From: Gulosibacter sediminis
GTDB taxonomy: Bacteria; Actinomycetota; Actinomycetes; Actinomycetales; Microbacteriaceae
DNA: 9,303 nt
Direction: 5' to 3'
Assembly (NCBI RefSeq): GCF_014904065.1
Contig: NZ_JACXJG010000011.1
Span: 17,212-26,514 of the forward strand
A program made the translations under genes and the position numbers. The notes under the pieces are model-generated. The model made no database searches, was not told where the DNA came from, and worked only from the letters and a program-made list of their open reading frames with translations. Position 1 is the stretch's first letter, and each line of letters starts with the position of its first letter. Below are positions 5,809-9,303 of the stretch, piece by piece.

Positions 5809-7113
5809 TCAGATAGAGGCCGGCAGGTGGGCGCTGTCGACGCGCGCCGCTGCACGCAGCAGCAAGGCTTCCTGTCCCGGCCGGGCAATGAACTGTACCG
5901 ACTGCGGCAGCGCGCATCCGTCGACCCACATCGGCAGGGCGATCGCCGGCCAGCCGAGCACGTTCCAGATGTTCGTCATTGAGGCGAGCTCGCGACTCGG
6001 ACCGGGGTCGGTGAAACGCGGGGCGAGGATGGGCGAGCTCGGGCTGATGAGTACCTCGCGTTCGTCGAAGGTCGCCTCGAAGAGCTCGCGCACGCGGTCG
6101 ATCTCTGCCTCGGCGGCCGCGACCTCAGCATCGGTGACGTCGCGCCCAGCGAGTACGTTCGCGAGAATCTTGGGCTGGAACTTCTCGGGCGACGTGCGTG
6201 CCCGCTCGGCGTGCAAGTCGTATGCTTCCCTCGAACGCACGATGCGATAGAGCTCGGCATAGTCGATGTAGTGGCCATCAAGCTGCGGCAGCCGAGCTGC
6301 GTCGGCGCCGAGCTGCGCCACGACGCGGTCGTGAGGAACGCCGGCGGCCGCGTCGACGACCTTGGCCCGTACATCCTCGAGGGCGAGGAATCTCGCGACC
6401 TGCGCATCCGCACCGCGAAGGAATCCGGTCGCCTCCATCACGACAGCGATGTCGTCGGCCGTGGTCGCGAAAAAGCCAAGCGTATCGAAGGCGTCCGAGA
6501 GCGGGAACGCACCCGCGGTGTCGATGAGCCCGAGCGTCGGCTTGAGCCCCACGACGCCGCAGAGCGCGGCGGGCAGACGAATCGAGCCGGCCGTGTCTGA
6601 CCCGACCGCGTATGACACGACGCCAGTCGCGACCGCCGCGGCCGAGCCCGAGCTCGAGCCGCCGGGCACCCGCTCGGCGTCGAAGGGATTCCGTACGACG
6701 CCGAACGCCCCGACGTCACCGCGAATGCCGTACGAAAACTCCTGCGCGTTCGTCTTGCCGACGACCACGGCGCCCACCGCACGCAACCGCGCGACGATGA
6801 ACGCGTCGTGCTCGGGCACGTTGTCGCGGAAGAACTCCGAGGCCATCGTCGTGCGCAGCCCCGCCGTGTCGATGACGTCCTTCACCGCGGTCGGGATGCC
6901 GTCGAGCGCCCCGCGCGACTCCCCCGCGGCGCGGCGCGCATCCGATTCCTCCGCTGCCCGGAGCGCCCCGGCGTCGTCCACCGTGATGAAGAGATTGTCG
7001 GATGCGCGGGCCGCCTCGAGCGCCCGTCGAGTCAGCTCGACGGAGGTCGTTTCGCCGGCGGCAAGCTGCGCCGCGAGTTGGGTCAGGGTCGGATGCACGT
7101 CATTGTTCGCCAC
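5809..7113 (-). CDS. amidase-signature (AS) family enzyme
   Basis: The 434-residue product is a complete amidase-signature hydrolase, which cleaves carboxamide bonds. With GTG 7113 as residue 1, the catalytic lysine is K78 in GIPTAVKDVID, the cis-serine S153 in VPGGSSSGSAAAVATG, and the nucleophile S177 in GSDTAGSIRLPAALCG, followed by VVGLKPT. The spacings (75 and 24 residues) are those of the classical triad. The C-terminal part has NIWNVLGWPAIALPM, as in many family members. Substrate specificity cannot be read, and the missing GatB/GatC neighbours argue against GatA. ATG at 7149 would add 12 residues; neither start has a good ribosome binding site. The frame stays open far upstream only as a shadow of the lipase maturation factor gene. 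It lies 95 bases after that gene. Confidence 0.9.
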   Translation of the reverse strand: MANNDVHPTLTQLAAQLAAGETTSVELTRRALEAARASDNLFITVDDAGALRAAEESDARRAAGESRGALDGIPTAVKDVIDTAGLRTTMASEFFRDNVPEHDAFIVARLRAVGAVVVGKTNAQEFSYGIRGDVGAFGVVRNPFDAERVPGGSSSGSAAAVATGVVSYAVGSDTAGSIRLPAALCGVVGLKPTLGLIDTAGAFPLSDAFDTLGFFATTADDIAVVMEATGFLRGADAQVARFLALEDVRAKVVDAAAGVPHDRVVAQLGADAARLPQLDGHYIDYAELYRIVRSREAYDLHAERARTSPEKFQPKILANVLAGRDVTDAEVAAAEAEIDRVRELFEATFDEREVLISPSSPILAPRFTDPGPSRELASMTNIWNVLGWPAIALPMWVDGCALPQSVQFIARPGQEALLLRAAARVDSAHLPASI

Positions 7114-7200
7114 GCCCGCCAGCGTAGCCCGGAACGAGAGGGCGACCATTGCGTTAGCTACGCGCCTCCGACTGCGTTCGCGGAGACAAGCGCGAGCGGC

Positions 7201-7218
7201 GCGAAACCTCAGTTTCGC
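7201..7218. terminator. short hairpin at the end of the lipase maturation factor gene
   Basis: GCGAAAC (7201-7207) and GTTTCGC (7212-7218) pair perfectly around a 4-base loop that contains part of the gene's stop codon. There is no T run. It may be a weak terminator or attenuator between this gene and the amidase, or incidental. Confidence 0.25.
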
Positions 7219-8594
7219 AGGCGCATCGGGCCCTTCAACAGCCGCCGCTGGTCGCGCACCCAGACCGCGCCAGTCTCGCGATGTTGGGCCCGAGTAGCGA
7301 AGCGGTAGCGGTACGCGACCACCCGCACCCACGCGGGCCGCTCCCCCGCGAACGGGTCGTGCCGCACGAGCCGCAGCGTCGGCGCATCCGCCTCGAGCAG
7401 CTTGCCAAGGAACGTGCGGAACCAGCCGTCGAGGCCGCGGCCGAGCGGCAGAAACCACATGAGCCAGTCGAGCCGCAGGTGGTACGGCGCGAACTGGCGC
7501 GGCCGCCGCCGAGCGTCGCCGGGTTTGCCGTAGAACTCGTACTCGTGCCACGTCGCGTCGCGCGGGTTCGCGTCGCGGGTGCCCTCGACGACGTATTCGA
7601 CGCGTACCTTCGTCACGCTGCCGAACGCGCCGTAGGCGTTCGCGAGCTGCAGCCGGTTGAACGCGCCGTTCATCACCTGCCGTTTCGCGAAGAAGAGGTT
7701 GTGGAACGCGGGCCAGCTCAGCCAGAGGTAGAGCGCACCGATGGCCCAGGTGATGACCACCCAGTAGGCCGGCAGCTCGGCCGAACCGATCGGGGCGCCG
7801 GGCACCGCCACGGCCGACGCCGCGATGACGATCGTTGCCCAGTTGAGCCAGGCGAAGTTGCCGGTGAGCACGAGCCAGAGTTGCGTCGCGACCACGATGC
7901 CCGCGGCGACGGTGCCGACCACGCCCGGCACGAACAGGAACCACGGCACGACGAGTTGCGCGAAGTGGTTGCCCGCGACCTCGAGCCGGTGAAACCACCG
8001 CGGCAGCAGGTGCGCCTGCCGGCTCAGCGGCCCGGGCATCGGCTGCGTTTCGTGGTGATAGGTGAGCGCGGTGAAGTCGCGCCACTCGCGGCCGCCGCGA
8101 ATCTTGATCATGCCCGCTCCGAATTCGAGCCGGAACAGCAGCCACCAGAACAGCACGATGACGACGATCGACGGCGCCTGCGAGCGCGAGCCGAGAAACG
8201 CGGCGAGAAAGCCGAGTTCGAGCAGCAGCATCTCCCAGCCGAAGCTGTAGAACACCGCGCCGAGGCTCGTCACCGACATGTAGCTGGCCCAAAGCAATAG
8301 AAACGCGAGCATCGGCAGCCACGGTGGCCCGAGCTGCGGCAGCCCGGCCACGATCAGCGCCGCGACGACAATGCCACCCGAGCAGAGTATCCGCAGCCGC
8401 CGGTCGGTGTAGCGCCACCAGCGAAAAATCGTGAAGCGCACGGGCTGCTTCGGTCGACGCTGCAGCCCGCGCTCCCCGAGGAGCACGGGGAACTGCCGCA
8501 GCGTCGACACGAAAGCCACCACGAACAGCGCCGCGATGCCGCGCTGCAACACCTCTCGAGCAAGGCCGTAGTCGACGGCCGCGAACCCGTCCAT
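7209..8594 (-). CDS. lipase maturation factor (LMF1) family membrane protein
   Basis: This 461-residue protein has about nine or ten hydrophobic segments. An N-terminal helix (about 17-30) is followed by the segments at 70-135, WWLLFRLEFGAGMIKIRGG (150-168) and more segments at about 205-305. A soluble C-terminal part follows from about 310. The motif F-G-A-G-M-I-K-I-R-G and the following WRDFTALTYHHETQPMP (171-187) are diagnostic of the LMF1 family. The C-terminal half has APYHLRLDWLMWFLPLG, also characteristic. In animals LMF1 acts in the ER on lipase folding; bacterial members are uncharacterised. The ATG at 8594 has no strong ribosome binding site. The gene starts 28 bases after the CNNM-type gene and probably shares its transcript. 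Confidence 0.9.
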   Translation of the reverse strand: MDGFAAVDYGLAREVLQRGIAALFVVAFVSTLRQFPVLLGERGLQRRPKQPVRFTIFRWWRYTDRRLRILCSGGIVVAALIVAGLPQLGPPWLPMLAFLLLWASYMSVTSLGAVFYSFGWEMLLLELGFLAAFLGSRSQAPSIVVIVLFWWLLFRLEFGAGMIKIRGGREWRDFTALTYHHETQPMPGPLSRQAHLLPRWFHRLEVAGNHFAQLVVPWFLFVPGVVGTVAAGIVVATQLWLVLTGNFAWLNWATIVIAASAVAVPGAPIGSAELPAYWVVITWAIGALYLWLSWPAFHNLFFAKRQVMNGAFNRLQLANAYGAFGSVTKVRVEYVVEGTRDANPRDATWHEYEFYGKPGDARRRPRQFAPYHLRLDWLMWFLPLGRGLDGWFRTFLGKLLEADAPTLRLVRHDPFAGERPAWVRVVAYRYRFATRAQHRETGAVWVRDQRRLLKGPMRLRN

Positions 8595-8622
8595 GCCGCC
8601 AGACTACGCCGAAGCCACCCGC

Positions 8623-9303
8623 CTACCGCCGGGTCGCGTCCTGCACCTCGCCGATGAGCTCCTCGAGGATGTCTTCGAGGAACAGCGCGCCGGTCGTCTG
8701 ATCGTTCGCGTCCGCAACGCGCGCGATGTGCGTGCCGCGGGCGCGAATCGTCGCGAGCGCATCCTCGAGTTCGACCTCGGGCCGAATCGTGATGAGCGGC
8801 CGGATGCGGTCGGCCGGGATCGGCGCGTCGATCACGTCGGGCTCGCTCAGGTCGAGCACGTCCTTGAGGTGCACGTACGCGGTCGGCGTGCCCCGCGCAT
8901 CCGTCATGACATACCGGGAGTAGCCGTGGGCGGCGACGGCGCGCTGCACGTCGCGCGGCGTCGCCGTGTGCGGCAGCAGCACGAGCGATTGCAGCGGCAC
9001 CTCAACGTCGGCGACGCGCTTTTCGGTGAACTCGATCGCGGCGCTCACGGTGCCCGAGTCGTCGACGAGGGTGCCCTCGCGCTGCGACTCCTCGACGATC
9101 GTCGCGACCTGGTCGATCGTGTACGCGCTCGTCGCCTCGTCCTTCGGCTCGACGCGGAACAGCCGCAAGAAGCCGTTCGCGATCCAGTTCAGCGAGTGGA
9201 TGATCGGGCTCACGACCCGGCTGATCAGCACGAGCGGCGGGGCGAGCAGCAGCGCGGCGCGGTCGGGTACCGAGAACGCGATGTTCTTCGGCACCATCTC
9301 GCC
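8623..9303 (-). CDS. CNNM/HlyC-type protein with CBS domain pair, N-terminus cut by right edge
   Basis: The reading frame enters from the right edge (GEMVPKNIAFSVPDRAALLL), which is the end of the DUF21/CNNM transmembrane domain with the typical G-E-x-x-P-K. Two further hydrophobic stretches and RVEP lead to an acidic linker (YTIDQVATIVEESQREGTLV), the hallmark segment before the CBS pair. The CBS pair spans about residues 80-215, with YSRYVMTD, PTAYVHLKDVLDL, and GALFLEDILEELIGEVQDAT at the end. Family members are linked to divalent cation (Mg2+/Co2+) transport or homeostasis. The protein stops right after the second CBS domain, so the extra C-terminal CorC_HlyC domain is missing, which is normal for some members. 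In actinobacteria these genes often occur in pairs; the partner would lie off the edge. Confidence 0.9.
   Translation of the reverse strand, partial: GEMVPKNIAFSVPDRAALLLAPPLVLISRVVSPIIHSLNWIANGFLRLFRVEPKDEATSAYTIDQVATIVEESQREGTLVDDSGTVSAAIEFTEKRVADVEVPLQSLVLLPHTATPRDVQRAVAAHGYSRYVMTDARGTPTAYVHLKDVLDLSEPDVIDAPIPADRIRPLITIRPEVELEDALATIRARGTHIARVADANDQTTGALFLEDILEELIGEVQDATRR

Noticed and set aside
6362..7297. 311-codon plus-strand frame
   Set aside because: It is antisense to the amidase, whose catalytic motifs lie on the other strand.
7281..8300. 339-codon plus-strand frame
   Set aside because: It is antisense to the lipase maturation factor gene. Its composition is dominated by Arg, Glu, Pro and His, and no domain is visible; the minus-strand protein is clearly recognisable.
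7114..8418. Upstream half of the long minus-strand frame that continues the amidase to 869 codons
   Set aside because: It is the out-of-frame shadow of the lipase maturation factor gene, Arg/Ala-rich and without family features. The amidase proper begins near 7113.

Overview
The window is GC-rich chromosomal DNA. Codons end mostly in G or C, GTG starts are common, and the word 'gcatccg' recurs. The genes present (RpiR-type SIS regulator, ECF42 sigma factor with a DGPF partner, CNNM-type CBS protein, lipase maturation factor protein) fit a high-GC actinobacterium, perhaps a Microbacteriaceae-like one. The taxonomic placement is inference.

Left flank (1-1840). The 3' end of a SIS-domain (RpiR-type) gene runs on + and meets a minus-strand group. 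Read right to left, that group is a RibD_C/DHFR-fold reductase (1702-1181), a possible 20-codon mini-ORF, a small membrane protein of unknown function (1108-812) and a DUF4870 membrane protein (768-391). A perfect 19-bp hairpin at 1759-1802 separates this group from what lies to its right.

Scar and element relic (1842-2613). On the minus strand, an excisionase/MerR-like HTH gene overlaps by ATGA a second, unrecognised reading frame. That frame breaks off and runs into what looks like the frameshifted C-terminal tail of a malic enzyme. Because the DNA is GC-rich, one 371-codon frame (2296-1181) happens to stay open across the element fragment, the malic-like tail, the hairpin and the reductase. 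It is a likely source of misannotation.

Signalling cassette (about 2860-5714, +). An SRPBCC protein, a DGPF/YCII protein and an ECF42-type sigma factor with a long C-terminal extension are followed by an unrecognised reading frame. SRPBCC and DGPF have clear ribosome binding sites. The sigma gene has no ATG, GTG or TTG where its N-terminus should begin, and the orphan frame after it also has no canonical start until well inside its open frame. A possible ECF-type promoter lies ahead of SRPBCC. DGPF proteins are known neighbours of ECF42 sigma factors; how this cassette acts here is inference.

Right flank (5809-9303). A minus-strand run, in transcription order, holds a CNNM/HlyC-type protein cut by the right edge, a lipase maturation factor family membrane protein and an amidase-signature enzyme with its full Ser-Ser-Lys triad. 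The amidase converges on the sigma cassette. I saw no rRNA, tRNA or CRISPR array.
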